A stretch of DNA of 64,000 bases from Pigmentiphaga sp. H8 (GTDB lineage Bacteria > Pseudomonadota > Gammaproteobacteria > Burkholderiales > Burkholderiaceae_B): NCBI RefSeq assembly GCF_003854895.1, contig NZ_CP033966.1, forward strand, positions 4,154,001 through 4,218,000. Direction: 5' to 3'. Of the stretch, positions 42,169-50,599 are shown one piece after another; the stretch's first letter is position 1, and each line of letters opens with the position of its first letter. Below the pieces are notes generated by a model. The model made no database searches. It had not been told where the DNA came from and worked only from the letters and a program-made list of their open reading frames with translations. The translations under genes were made by a program, and so were the position numbers.

Positions 42169-44319
42169 ATGAATCCGCATCACCATGACCATCATCAGTC
42201 TGGAGAACGGAGTGATGCGTCGGCTGGCACCATTTACACCTGCCCCATGCACCCCGAGGTGCGGCAGGACCACCCCGGCAATTGTCCCAAGTGCGGCATG
42301 ACGCTGGAGCCGATCATTCCGCTGGCCGAGGAAGGCAACAGCGAGCTGATCGATTTTCAGCGCCGCTTTTGGTGGACGCTGCCCCTCACTCTGATCGTGA
42401 CCGTCCTGGCCATGCTCGGCCATCGTCTGGGCTGGTTCGCCATGGCCACCCAGACCTGGGTCGAATTCGTGCTGTCGCTGCCCGTGGTGCTGTGGACAGG
42501 CTGGCCCTTCTTCGTGCGGGGCTGGCAATCGATCGTCCACCGCAGCCCGAACATGTGGACCTTGATCGCCCTGGGCTCGGGCGCCGCCTTCGTCTACAGC
42601 GTGGTCGCCACGGTGGCGCCGGGCGCTTTCCCCGACTCGTTCATGTTCATGGGCCGCGTGGCCGTCTACTTCGAAGCAGCGGTGGTCATCATTTCCCTGA
42701 CCATGATGGGCCAACTTATCGAGTTGAAGGCACGCTCCCAGACCTCGGCGGCCATCAAGTCCCTGCTGGGCCTGGCGCCAAAGACTGCGCGGCGCATCAA
42801 CGCGGACAGCAGCGAAGAGGATGTGCCGCTCAACCATGTTCATGTCGGCGACCTGCTGCGTGTGCGCCCTGGCGAGAAAATTCCGGTCGATGGCATCGTT
42901 ACCGAAGGCAGCAGCGCGGTCGATGAATCCATGCTGACCGGCGAACCAGTGCCAGTGACCAAGCGTGCCGGTGCCCCGTTGATCGGGGCCACGCTGAACA
43001 CCAGCGGCGCGCTGATCATGCGGTCCGAGAAAATCGGCGCGGCCACCATGCTGTCGCAGATCGTGCAGATGGTCGCCTCGGCCCAGCGCTCCAAGGCTCC
43101 CATGCAGCGCATGGCCGACGTGGTGGCGGGCAAGTTCGTCGTGGCGGTGGTGCTGATCGCCATCGCTACCTTTCTGGCCTGGGGCCTGTTCGGGCCGGAG
43201 CCCAGCTGGGTGTTCGGGCTGATCAATGCCGTGGCGGTGCTGATCATCGCCTGTCCCTGTGCTCTGGGCCTGGCCACCCCCATGTCGGTGATGGTGGCCA
43301 CCGGGCGCGCCGCCACGCAGGGAGTGCTGTTCCGCGATGCCGGTGCCATCGAGAAGATGCGCGAGGTGGACACCCTCATCGTGGACAAGACCGGCACACT
43401 GACGGAAGGCAGACCCGCGTTCGACACCGCCGTTGCGGCGCCTGGCTTCACGCCCGATGAGGTTCTGAGGCTGGCGGCCAGTCTGGACCAGGGCAGCGAA
43501 CACCCGCTGGCAGATGCGATTGTCAGCGCAGCGCGAGCCAAGGGCCTGCCGCTGGCCAAACCGGCCGATTTCGAGTCGGACAGCGGCATCGGCGTGCGCG
43601 GCACGGTCGAGGGACGGCGGCTGGCATTGGGCAACACGGCCTTGATGGAGCAGGAAAGCGTGGCGGTTTCGTCCCTGCAGGCTGACGCAGAGCGCCTGCG
43701 CGGTGAAGGCGCCAGCATCATGCACCTGGCTGTCGACGGGCGGTTCGCGGGCATTCTGGCGGTGACCGACCCCATCAAAGCCAGCACGCCCGGCGCCATC
43801 CGAACCCTGCACGCCAGCGGTCTGCGCATCGTGATGGCGACTGGAGACGGTCTCACCACCGCCAAGGCCGTAGCGGCCAAGCTGGGTATCGATGAAGTGC
43901 ATGGCGAGGTCAAGCCCGCCGACAAGCTGGCGCTGGTGGCGCGGCTGCAGCAAGAAGGCCATGTGGTTGCCATGGCGGGAGACGGCATCAATGACGCTCC
44001 CGCACTGGCAAAGTCCGACGTCGGGGTCGCCATGGGCACGGGCACTGACGTGGCAATGAACAGCGGTCAGATCACGCTGATCAAGGGCGACCTGCGCGGC
44101 ATCGCGGCGTCGCGCGAGGTCTCCATCGATACGGTGCGCAATATGCGGCAGAACCTGATGTTTGCCTTCGTCTACAACGGTATTGGCGTACCGATTGCCG
44201 CCGGGGTTCTGTATCCGTTCACTGGCTGGCTCCTGTCGCCAATGATTGCGGCACTGGCGATGAGTCTGAGCTCGGCTTCGGTGATCTTCAATGCGCTGCG
44301 GCTGCGTGGCACGAAATAA
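42169..44319 (+). CDS. copA: P1B-type copper-transporting ATPase
   Basis: Inner-membrane heavy-metal exporter of 716 residues. The N-terminus is histidine-rich (NPHHHDHHQS) and carries a short metal-binding domain YTCPMHPEV...CPKCGMTLEP (about residues 23-48) in place of the usual HMA domain. Core motifs: TGEPVPV near 260, the membrane metal site ACPCALGLATP near 362, phosphorylation site DKTGTLTEG near 406, SEHPLADAI near 444 and AGDGINDAPALAKSD near 604. CPC indicates copper or silver. ATG at 42169 has GAGGGG upstream; an earlier ATG at 42145 falls at the expected transcription start. Codon choice is less biased to G/C third positions than its neighbours, so acquisition by transfer is plausible. 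Confidence 0.93.
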   Translation: MNPHHHDHHQSGERSDASAGTIYTCPMHPEVRQDHPGNCPKCGMTLEPIIPLAEEGNSELIDFQRRFWWTLPLTLIVTVLAMLGHRLGWFAMATQTWVEFVLSLPVVLWTGWPFFVRGWQSIVHRSPNMWTLIALGSGAAFVYSVVATVAPGAFPDSFMFMGRVAVYFEAAVVIISLTMMGQLIELKARSQTSAAIKSLLGLAPKTARRINADSSEEDVPLNHVHVGDLLRVRPGEKIPVDGIVTEGSSAVDESMLTGEPVPVTKRAGAPLIGATLNTSGALIMRSEKIGAATMLSQIVQMVASAQRSKAPMQRMADVVAGKFVVAVVLIAIATFLAWGLFGPEPSWVFGLINAVAVLIIACPCALGLATPMSVMVATGRAATQGVLFRDAGAIEKMREVDTLIVDKTGTLTEGRPAFDTAVAAPGFTPDEVLRLAASLDQGSEHPLADAIVSAARAKGLPLAKPADFESDSGIGVRGTVEGRRLALGNTALMEQESVAVSSLQADAERLRGEGASIMHLAVDGRFAGILAVTDPIKASTPGAIRTLHASGLRIVMATGDGLTTAKAVAAKLGIDEVHGEVKPADKLALVARLQQEGHVVAMAGDGINDAPALAKSDVGVAMGTGTDVAMNSGQITLIKGDLRGIAASREVSIDTVRNMRQNLMFAFVYNGIGVPIAAGVLYPFTGWLLSPMIAALAMSLSSASVIFNALRLRGTK

Positions 44320-44387
44320 GCGGCCTGCGCTGCATTCCTGGTAGAAGCGCTATCCTGGAGCCTCGGGCAACCAACCGCCTACCCGCC

Positions 44388-45005
44388 ATGAACACGACCC
44401 CGCTCTTTCCGCTCAGCCGGGCGCTGTATCCCGAGGGCGTGCTGCACTTGCGCATCTTCGAGATCCGCTACCTCGACATGATCAAGCAATGCATCGCCGA
44501 CCAGGCCTCGTTCGGCGTCGTGCCGCTGCTGGCCGGCCACGAGGTCCGCACGCCCGAAGGCACCGAGGTCCTGGCCGATTTCGGCACCATGGCGAAGATA
44601 GAACAGTGGGATGCGCCCATGCCAGGCCTGCTGCAACTGCGCTGCGTGGGAACGACCCGCTTTCGCCTGGTGTCGAGCGAACAGGGCAAATACGGTCTCT
44701 GGGTCGGGCAGGTCGAACCGCTGGCCGACGATCCCGTGGTCCCCATCCCGGATGCCCTGCAACCCGCGGCCAATACGCTGGGCCGCCTGATCGCCGACAT
44801 CCAGCAGCATCAAGGCCCCCGCGCGGACCTGCCGATCGCGCCCCCCTTCCGGCTGGACGAATGCGCATGGGTGGCGAACCGCTGGGCGGAAATGCTGCCG
44901 CTGCTGCCGCCGCAACAGCGGCATCTGCTGGCCGACGACGATCCGGAAAGCCGCCTGGGCCAGATCCAGGACATCCTGAAACGGCGCAAGCTGCTGGTCG
45001 AATGA
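44388..45005 (+). CDS. LON substrate-binding-domain protein
   Basis: Stand-alone LON N-terminal domain of 205 residues (LFPLSRALYPEGVLHLRIFE near residue 5, the FGVVPLLAG strand near 43, FRLVSSEQGKYGLWVGQVEP near 88). It lacks the ATPase and protease domains of Lon. Such proteins are widespread in proteobacteria, likely bind peptides or partners, and have no proven function. Seven bases before the end of the convergent GNAT gene. Confidence 0.88.
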   Translation: MNTTPLFPLSRALYPEGVLHLRIFEIRYLDMIKQCIADQASFGVVPLLAGHEVRTPEGTEVLADFGTMAKIEQWDAPMPGLLQLRCVGTTRFRLVSSEQGKYGLWVGQVEPLADDPVVPIPDALQPAANTLGRLIADIQQHQGPRADLPIAPPFRLDECAWVANRWAEMLPLLPPQQRHLLADDDPESRLGQIQDILKRRKLLVE

Positions 45006-45012
45006 AAACCCC

Positions 45013-45636
45013 TCAGCCCGCGACCATTTCCATGGCCGGCTCGAGCCCCCTCTGGCGCATCGCGGCCTCGAGGCCGGCGCGCACCTGCGGCCATTCCTGG
45101 TCGATGATGCTGTACAGGGCCGAATGCCGCCTGCGCCCGTCGGGCATGATGCGGTCGTTGCGCAGGATGCCTTCCAGCCGGGCGCCCAGCCGCTCGATGG
45201 CGCGGCGGGACTGCTGGTTCAATTCATCGGTCTGCAGTTGCACGCGCTGGCAGCCCAGCCCTTCGAAGGCATGGCGCAGCATCAGGTATTTGGCCTCGGT
45301 GTTGACGAAGGTCCGCTGCCACGAACCGCCTATCCAGGTGTAGCCGATCTCCCGCTTGCGATGCTCGGGCTCGATGCGGCAATAGCGGGTCGAGCCGACC
45401 ACCCGGCCGTCCTCGCGCAGCGTGGTGGCGAAGGGCATGGACTCGCCCGTGCCGCGGGCGCGCAGCGCGGCCTCGATGTAGGCCTCGGCCGCTGCCGGCT
45501 CGGCAGGGATCTGGGTGTAGGGGGTGCGCCACGCGTCCTGGTCCCGCGCCGCCGCCGCCAGCGCCGCGGCATCCCCGCGCGCCAGGGGTCGCAGCACGAC
45601 CAGGTTGCCGATTAATGAGTACTGCGACATCGCCAT
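45013..45636 (-). CDS. GNAT-family N-acetyltransferase (RimJ/RimL type)
   Basis: Acetyl-CoA-dependent acetyltransferase of 207 residues. VLRPLARGDAAALAAAARDQ near the N-terminus, STRYCRIEPEHRKREIGYTW near residue 95, then TEAKYLMLRHAFEGLGCQRV (acetyl-CoA binding) near 125 and NQQSRRAIERLGARLEGILR near 153 match the RimL-like Acetyltransf_3 branch. Substrate unknown. Two starts six bases apart (45636 and 45630) are possible. Confidence 0.85.
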   Translation of the reverse strand: MAMSQYSLIGNLVVLRPLARGDAAALAAAARDQDAWRTPYTQIPAEPAAAEAYIEAALRARGTGESMPFATTLREDGRVVGSTRYCRIEPEHRKREIGYTWIGGSWQRTFVNTEAKYLMLRHAFEGLGCQRVQLQTDELNQQSRRAIERLGARLEGILRNDRIMPDGRRRHSALYSIIDQEWPQVRAGLEAAMRQRGLEPAMEMVAG

Positions 45637-45692
45637 GCCCGCCTGTGCCTGAACCTTCGACCTCGCATTGTAGACAGGAGCCGCTCCGGCGC

Positions 45693-46583
45693 TCACTCCG
45701 AGGCCAGCCTGTCGAGCAGGTCGATGAGCCGCTGCGTGGCCGGCGTGAGCGGCCCGTGGGGATAGGTGATGCCGAGCTGCCGGGTCATGGTCGTTTCCTT
45801 CAGCGGGACCTCCCGCAGCATGCCCCGTGTCTTCGGGTGCTCCAGCGTCAGCCGGGACAGGAAGCACAGCAGGTCGGTCGAGCCGATCAGGTCGTGGATG
45901 GACGGCAGGGAGTTGGTTTCGATGTGGGGCGTGGGCTTGGGCAGGCCGCGCGCCGCGAAGGCGCTGTCCAGCCATTTCCGGCTGGACACGGGCGGCGTGG
46001 GCAAGATCCAGTGGTAGCCCTCGAGATCGCGCAGGCGCGGCGCGCGCAACTCGAAGATGGGGTGCTCCTGGCGTGCGGCAACCACCACGGTATCGTCGAT
46101 GAAGCCGCGGCAGGCGAACTCGCTGTCGTTCTCGACGACGCCCACGATCATGTCCAGGCGTTCTTCCCGTATCTGCTCCTTCAGGAAGTAGCTGGTCCCG
46201 ATCATAATTTCCAGCGACACCTTGGGAAGGTGCCGCAGCGCCAGGTTGCAGAGCCTGGGCAGCAGGTAGTCGGCGGTGATGGGTCCGCAGCCCACGCGGA
46301 CCTTGCCCGCCGAGCCCGCCACGAAGTCCTTCATGTCGCTCAGGGTGCGGTCGTTGGTCTCGCGGATTTTCCGCGCCCGCAGGTAGAACTCCTTGCCCAC
46401 CGCCGTCAGCACCAGGCCCCGCCCCTTGCGCTCGAACAGGTCGGCGCCCAGCTCTTCCTCCAGGCGCTGCACGCACTTGGTCAGGGCCGGCTGGCTGCGG
46501 TGCAGGACCTCGGACGCCTGGCCCAGGTGGCCCAGTTCGGCGATGACCTCGAAGTAGCGCAGGTCCCGGATCTCGATATTCAA
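45693..46583 (-). CDS. LysR-family regulator divergent from the CoA-transferase operon
   Basis: Regulator of 296 residues. N-terminal helix-turn-helix RDLRYFEVIAELGHLGQASE with SQPALTKCVQRLEEELGADL, then an effector domain. The start is TTG at 46583: no ATG is in frame, and a GAGGA ribosome site lies at the right distance upstream. A perfect T-N11-A dyad overlaps that site. Divergence from the operon at 46692 makes it the probable regulator, with an operon intermediate as co-inducer. Confidence 0.88.
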   Translation of the reverse strand: MNIEIRDLRYFEVIAELGHLGQASEVLHRSQPALTKCVQRLEEELGADLFERKGRGLVLTAVGKEFYLRARKIRETNDRTLSDMKDFVAGSAGKVRVGCGPITADYLLPRLCNLALRHLPKVSLEIMIGTSYFLKEQIREERLDMIVGVVENDSEFACRGFIDDTVVVAARQEHPIFELRAPRLRDLEGYHWILPTPPVSSRKWLDSAFAARGLPKPTPHIETNSLPSIHDLIGSTDLLCFLSRLTLEHPKTRGMLREVPLKETTMTRQLGITYPHGPLTPATQRLIDLLDRLASE

Positions 46584-46586
46584 TTC

Positions 46587-46612
46587 ATTCCTCGCAGGAA
46601 TTGATTAATCAA
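46587..46612. promoter_or_regulatory. LysR box and second palindrome between regulator and catabolic operon
   Basis: ATTCCT-CGC-AGGAAT (46587-46601) is a perfect dyad containing T-N11-A, the classic LysR-type box. It abuts TTGATTAATCAA (46601-46612), a 12-base perfect palindrome. The first overlaps the ribosome binding site of the LysR gene, suiting autorepression; together they could activate the divergent operon. Confidence 0.7.
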
Positions 46613-46691
46613 AATTATCGAATAGATATTCATATTACGCTCGGATGTAATGGCGCGAAAGCTCAGCCTGAGCCGCAACGAGACGCGCCAC

Positions 46692-47693
46692 ATGTCCCAT
46701 ACCGTATTCGTCACCGACATCACCCTGAGTCCCGCCGGACGGCGGGTCCTGGACCAGGCGGGATGCCGCGTCCTGTTCATGAACCGCGCGGGCTGCGTCG
46801 AGGAGGTCGAGGCGGTGCTGGCCCGCGAGCCCGTGGACGCGGTGATATCGCGCACCGTCGACCTGCCGGCCGGCGCGATCGCGGCCTGCCCCACGCTGAA
46901 GGTCGTGTCCAAGCATGGCGTGGGGGTAAGCAACATCGACGTGCCGGCCTGCTCGTCCCGCGGCATCCCGGTCATGGTGACGCCCGGCGCCAATGCCCGC
47001 TCGGTGGCCGAGTTGACGCTGGGCCTGATGCTGGCCGCCGCGCGCGGCATCGCTCACATGGACGCCGAGATGCGCGCCGGACGCTGGACCCGGCTGCGGA
47101 CCGGTGTCGAGCTGCGCGGCAGGACCCTGGGCCTGGTCGGCTATGGGCAGGTGGCCCGCCTGGTCGCCGCCTATGGCGCGGCCCTGGGCATGCGCGTGAT
47201 GGCCTACGACCCGCATGTCCGTCCGGCGCCGGACGACGGCGCCGAGATGCTGTCCGACCTGGATGAGCTTTTACGGGCCTCCGACGTGCTCAGCCTGCAT
47301 GTCCCCCTGACCCCCGCGACGCGCGCCTTCATCGGCGCCGAACAACTGGCCCGGCTGCCCGAGGGCGCGATCCTGATCAATACGGCGCGCGGCGAAGTCG
47401 TGGACGAGGCGGCCCTGGCCGATGCCCTGGTCCACGGCCGCCTGCATGCGGCGGGCCTGGACACCCTGGCCGTCGAACCCATGGCGCGGGGCAACCCGCT
47501 GCGGCACTTGCCCAACGTGGTGCTGACGCCCCACGTCGGCGCCTCGACGCCGGCGGCGCTGGCCGCCATGGCGCAAGGCGCGGCCCGCAACGTTCTGGAC
47601 TATCTCACCCGGGGCATCCTGCCCGAGGGCTGCGTCGTGAACATCACCGATCTGTCGAACACCCACCAAGGAGACAAGCATGTCCGGCAATAA
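46692..47693 (+). CDS. D-2-hydroxyacid dehydrogenase (NAD-dependent, phosphoglycerate dehydrogenase type)
   Basis: Oxidoreductase of 333 residues. NAD-binding LVGYGQVARLVAAYGAALGM near residue 150, catalytic Arg in INTARGEVVDEAALADAL near 238, Glu in LAVEPMARGNPLRHLP near 266 and His in VVLTPHVGASTPAALAAMA near 286. The ATG at 46692 begins MSHTVFVTDITLSP; 46650 would add 14 residues. First gene of the operon and overlaps the next gene by 14 bases. Substrate unknown; a second, unrelated-in-context paralogue is at 51435. Confidence 0.88.
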   Translation: MSHTVFVTDITLSPAGRRVLDQAGCRVLFMNRAGCVEEVEAVLAREPVDAVISRTVDLPAGAIAACPTLKVVSKHGVGVSNIDVPACSSRGIPVMVTPGANARSVAELTLGLMLAAARGIAHMDAEMRAGRWTRLRTGVELRGRTLGLVGYGQVARLVAAYGAALGMRVMAYDPHVRPAPDDGAEMLSDLDELLRASDVLSLHVPLTPATRAFIGAEQLARLPEGAILINTARGEVVDEAALADALVHGRLHAAGLDTLAVEPMARGNPLRHLPNVVLTPHVGASTPAALAAMAQGAARNVLDYLTRGILPEGCVVNITDLSNTHQGDKHVRQ

Positions 47694-48372
47694 GACCTGG
47701 CCGCCCGGCTACAGCATCGAGGAAATGCCGCGCCACCTGGACCCCGGGCTGATCGCCCGGTTTTCCGACGTCCCGGTGGCGGTGGCCGGCGACTGCATGG
47801 GGCGATCGCTGGGCGCCATGGGCCTGAAGGCCTATCACGACAATCTGCGCCTGGGTCTCTGCGGTCCCGCGTTGACCGTACAGGTACGCCCCGGCGACAA
47901 CCTGATGATCCACAAGGCCCTGATGATGGCCCAACCCGGCGACATCATCGTCGTCGACGGCGGCGGCGACCTGACCCAGGCCTTGATCGGCGGCCTGATG
48001 CGCACCACCGCGCTGGCACACCGGATCGGGGGCTTCGTCATCGATGGCGCCATCCGCGACCTGGTCGAGTGGGCCGATGGACGCATGCCCGTGTTCGCGC
48101 GGGGGCATACCCATCGCGGTCCCAGCAAGGAAGGCCCGGGCCGCATCAACGCGCCCATCGCCTGCGCGGGGCTGGCGGTCCTGCCCGGCGACCTGGTCAT
48201 GGGCGATGCCGACGGCGTCATCTGCATTCCCGCCCGCGAGGCGGAGGCGCTGTTGCCGCGCGCGCAGGCGCACCTGCAGCGCGAAGACGCCATCCGGCGT
48301 TCCAACGAGCATGGCACGTCGGATCCCGAGCGCTTCGACGCCGTCCTGCGAGCCAAGGGCTTGCCCGTGTAG
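47680..48372 (+). CDS. RraA-family aldolase/decarboxylase-like protein
   Basis: Protein of 230 residues of the RraA/HMG-aldolase fold. Core region DIIVVDGGGDLTQALIGGLM near residue 90 and GGFVIDGAIRDLVEW near 118 contain the conserved Arg-Asp pair that binds metal and oxo-acid, followed by GLAVLPGDLVMGDADGVICI near 160. Enzymes of this fold act as 4-hydroxy-4-methyl-2-oxoglutarate/4-carboxy-4-hydroxy-2-oxoadipate aldolase and oxaloacetate decarboxylase. The metabolic neighbours favour an enzyme over the RNase E inhibitor. Strong ribosome site AAGGAGAC. Confidence 0.87.
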   Translation: MSGNKTWPPGYSIEEMPRHLDPGLIARFSDVPVAVAGDCMGRSLGAMGLKAYHDNLRLGLCGPALTVQVRPGDNLMIHKALMMAQPGDIIVVDGGGDLTQALIGGLMRTTALAHRIGGFVIDGAIRDLVEWADGRMPVFARGHTHRGPSKEGPGRINAPIACAGLAVLPGDLVMGDADGVICIPAREAEALLPRAQAHLQREDAIRRSNEHGTSDPERFDAVLRAKGLPV

Positions 48373-48411
48373 CACCCTGCTTTCCGATATAAACAATACG
48401 AGGAGACAACC

Positions 48412-49392
48412 ATGAATCGCTATCGACAATACGCCGCCGCGACCGCCATGGCCGTATGCGCGCTGGCGGCGGGGTCCGCCGCGCGGGCCGCCGACGCCTA
48501 TCCCAGCCAGCTCCTGAAACTGGTCGTGCCCTTCCCGCCGGGCGGCGGCACCGACACCATGGCCCGCTTCGTCGCTGCGGCGCTGACGGAAAAGTACAAG
48601 TGGAACGTGATCGTGGAGAACCGGCCCGGCGCCGGCGGCATGGTCGGCCTGGGCGCCCTGGCCCGCGCGCCCGCCAACGGCTACAACCTGGCCCTGGGGC
48701 AGACCTCCAACCTGTCCATCAACCCCTACCTGTACACCAACGTTTCCTACAACGTCGCCAAGGACTTCGCCCCCGTCGTCTCGGTGGCGTCGCAGCCCAT
48801 GGTCCTGGTGGTCAGCGCCGACAAGCCGTACAAGTCGGTGGCCGACCTGGTGAAGTTCGCCAAGGCGCATCCCGGCAAGCTCTCGGTGGGCAATGCGGGC
48901 ACCGGCACGGTGGGCGACATCACCGGCCGCTACTTCGCCCACGAGGCCGGCATCGACGTCCTGCACGTGCCCTACAAGGGCGCGGCGCCCGCCATGAACG
49001 ACCTGCTGGGCGGCCAGGTGGACATCTTCTTCGCCTCGACGCCCGCGGCCATGTCCCAGGTCGACAACCCCAAGGTGCGGATGCTGGCCATCACCACGCT
49101 CAAGCCCATTCCGCAGCTGCCCGCCGTCCCGCCGCTGGCCGATACGCTGCCGGGCTTCGAGGCCGCCTCCAAGACCGGCCTGCTCATGCCGGCCGGCACG
49201 CCCCAGGCGGCGGTGGATGCCGTCAACAAGGCGGTGAACGACGTACTCAAGAGCCAGGACCTGCAGCGCAAGATCATGGACGAGGGCAACGTGGTGCTGG
49301 GGGGAACGGTGCAGGAGTTCACCGACACCATCGCCAGCGATTCCGCCAAGTGGTCCGGGATCATCAAGGACGCCAACATCCAGATCAAGTGA
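48412..49392 (+). CDS. Bug-family periplasmic receptor of the CoA-transferase operon
   Basis: Solute receptor of 326 residues with a Sec leader (AATAMAVCALAAGSAARAAD, cleavage near residue 25) and Bug motifs YPSQLLKLVVPFPPGGGTDT near 28, VENRPGAGGMVGLGALARAP near 64 and VPYKGAAPAMNDLLGGQVDI near 185. AGGAGA ribosome site. Lies between the RraA-like and CaiB genes; likely binds the carboxylic acid that the operon degrades. No membrane partners nearby. Confidence 0.92.
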   Translation: MNRYRQYAAATAMAVCALAAGSAARAADAYPSQLLKLVVPFPPGGGTDTMARFVAAALTEKYKWNVIVENRPGAGGMVGLGALARAPANGYNLALGQTSNLSINPYLYTNVSYNVAKDFAPVVSVASQPMVLVVSADKPYKSVADLVKFAKAHPGKLSVGNAGTGTVGDITGRYFAHEAGIDVLHVPYKGAAPAMNDLLGGQVDIFFASTPAAMSQVDNPKVRMLAITTLKPIPQLPAVPPLADTLPGFEAASKTGLLMPAGTPQAAVDAVNKAVNDVLKSQDLQRKIMDEGNVVLGGTVQEFTDTIASDSAKWSGIIKDANIQIK

Positions 49393-49399
49393 CACGCCC

Positions 49400-50599
49400 A
49401 TGAGCAAGCCACTGCAGTCCCTGCGCGTCCTCGACCTGACCAACGTGCTGGCGGGACCGTTCTGCTGCCAGCAACTGGCCTTGATGGGCGCGGAGGTCAT
49501 CAAGGTGGAGGTGCCCGGTTCCGGCGACCTCGCCCGGCAGCTCGGGGCCGACCCCGAACTCAACCGGCGCGGCATGGGCCTGTCCTTCCTGGCGCAGAAC
49601 GCGGGCAAGCGCTCGGTCACCGTCAACCTGAAACACCGGCGGGGCAAGGAGGCCTTCCTGCGGCTGGTGGCGACCGCCGACGTCGTCGTGGAGAACTTTC
49701 GCCCGGGCGTCATGGACCGCCTGGGGCTGGGCTTCGACGTCCTGCGCCGACACCGGCCGCGCCTGGTCTATTGCGCCATCTCCGGCTTCGGGCAAGACGG
49801 CCCGCTAAGCGGCCTGCCCGCCTACGACCAGATCATCCAGGGCATGTCCGGCACGATGAGCATCACTGGCGACGAGCGGACCGCGCCCTATCGCGTCGGC
49901 TACCCCATCGGCGACACCATAGGCGGCATGACGGCGGCCTTCGCGATCGCCGCCGAGCTGGCCGACGGCGCCCGCACCCAGGCACGCTTCATCGACGTCT
50001 CCATGCTGGAATCGGTCATCTCGACCATGGGATGGGTGGTGTCCAACTACCTGAACGCCGGGCACCGGCCCCGGCCGCTGGGCAACGAGAACTTCACCGC
50101 CAGCCCCTCGGGCACCTTCAGGACCGGTCGTGGACTGCTGAACATCGCCGCCAACAAGCAGGAACAGTTCGAGGCCCTGTGCCAGGCCGTGGGCCGGCCC
50201 GAGCTGGCGCGCGACAGCCGCTACGCCGACCGGCAGGCGCGCCTCGCCCATCGCGATCAGCTCAAGGCGGAGCTGGAACAGGCCCTGGCCGCCCGCCCCG
50301 CGGACGACTGGTGGCCCCTGCTTGCCGAGCGGGGCATACCCGCCGGGCCCGTCTACCAGGTGGACGAGATACTGGCGCACCCGCAGATACGCGACCGCGG
50401 CCTGATCGGCCGCTTCGCGCAGGTACCCGGCGCGGAACGCGACATCGCGGTCGTGCGCGGGGGATACAAGATCGACGGGCAGCCGCCGGCGGTCGATACG
50501 CCGCCGCCCGAACTGGGACAGGACACCGTGGCGCTGCTGGCGCAGCTGGGCTATACGGACGACGAGATCGCCGTGATGAAAACCGAGGGGGCCATATGA
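49400..50599 (+). CDS. CaiB/BaiF family CoA-transferase
   Basis: Family III CoA-transferase of 399 residues. LRVLDLTNVLAGPFCCQQLA at the N-terminus, VENFRPGVMDRLGLG near residue 93 and VYCAISGFGQDGPLSGLPAY near 118, with the catalytic aspartate in AYDQIIQGMSG near 145. Probably activates the imported acid to its CoA ester using succinyl- or acetyl-CoA. Four-base overlap (ATGA) with the lyase gene downstream shows tight coupling. Confidence 0.92.
   Translation: MSKPLQSLRVLDLTNVLAGPFCCQQLALMGAEVIKVEVPGSGDLARQLGADPELNRRGMGLSFLAQNAGKRSVTVNLKHRRGKEAFLRLVATADVVVENFRPGVMDRLGLGFDVLRRHRPRLVYCAISGFGQDGPLSGLPAYDQIIQGMSGTMSITGDERTAPYRVGYPIGDTIGGMTAAFAIAAELADGARTQARFIDVSMLESVISTMGWVVSNYLNAGHRPRPLGNENFTASPSGTFRTGRGLLNIAANKQEQFEALCQAVGRPELARDSRYADRQARLAHRDQLKAELEQALAARPADDWWPLLAERGIPAGPVYQVDEILAHPQIRDRGLIGRFAQVPGAERDIAVVRGGYKIDGQPPAVDTPPPELGQDTVALLAQLGYTDDEIAVMKTEGAI

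Noticed and set aside
47680..48372. RraA as an RNase E inhibitor
   Set aside because: The gene is inside a catabolic operon and keeps the Arg-Asp pair of the metal-dependent aldolase/decarboxylase members.
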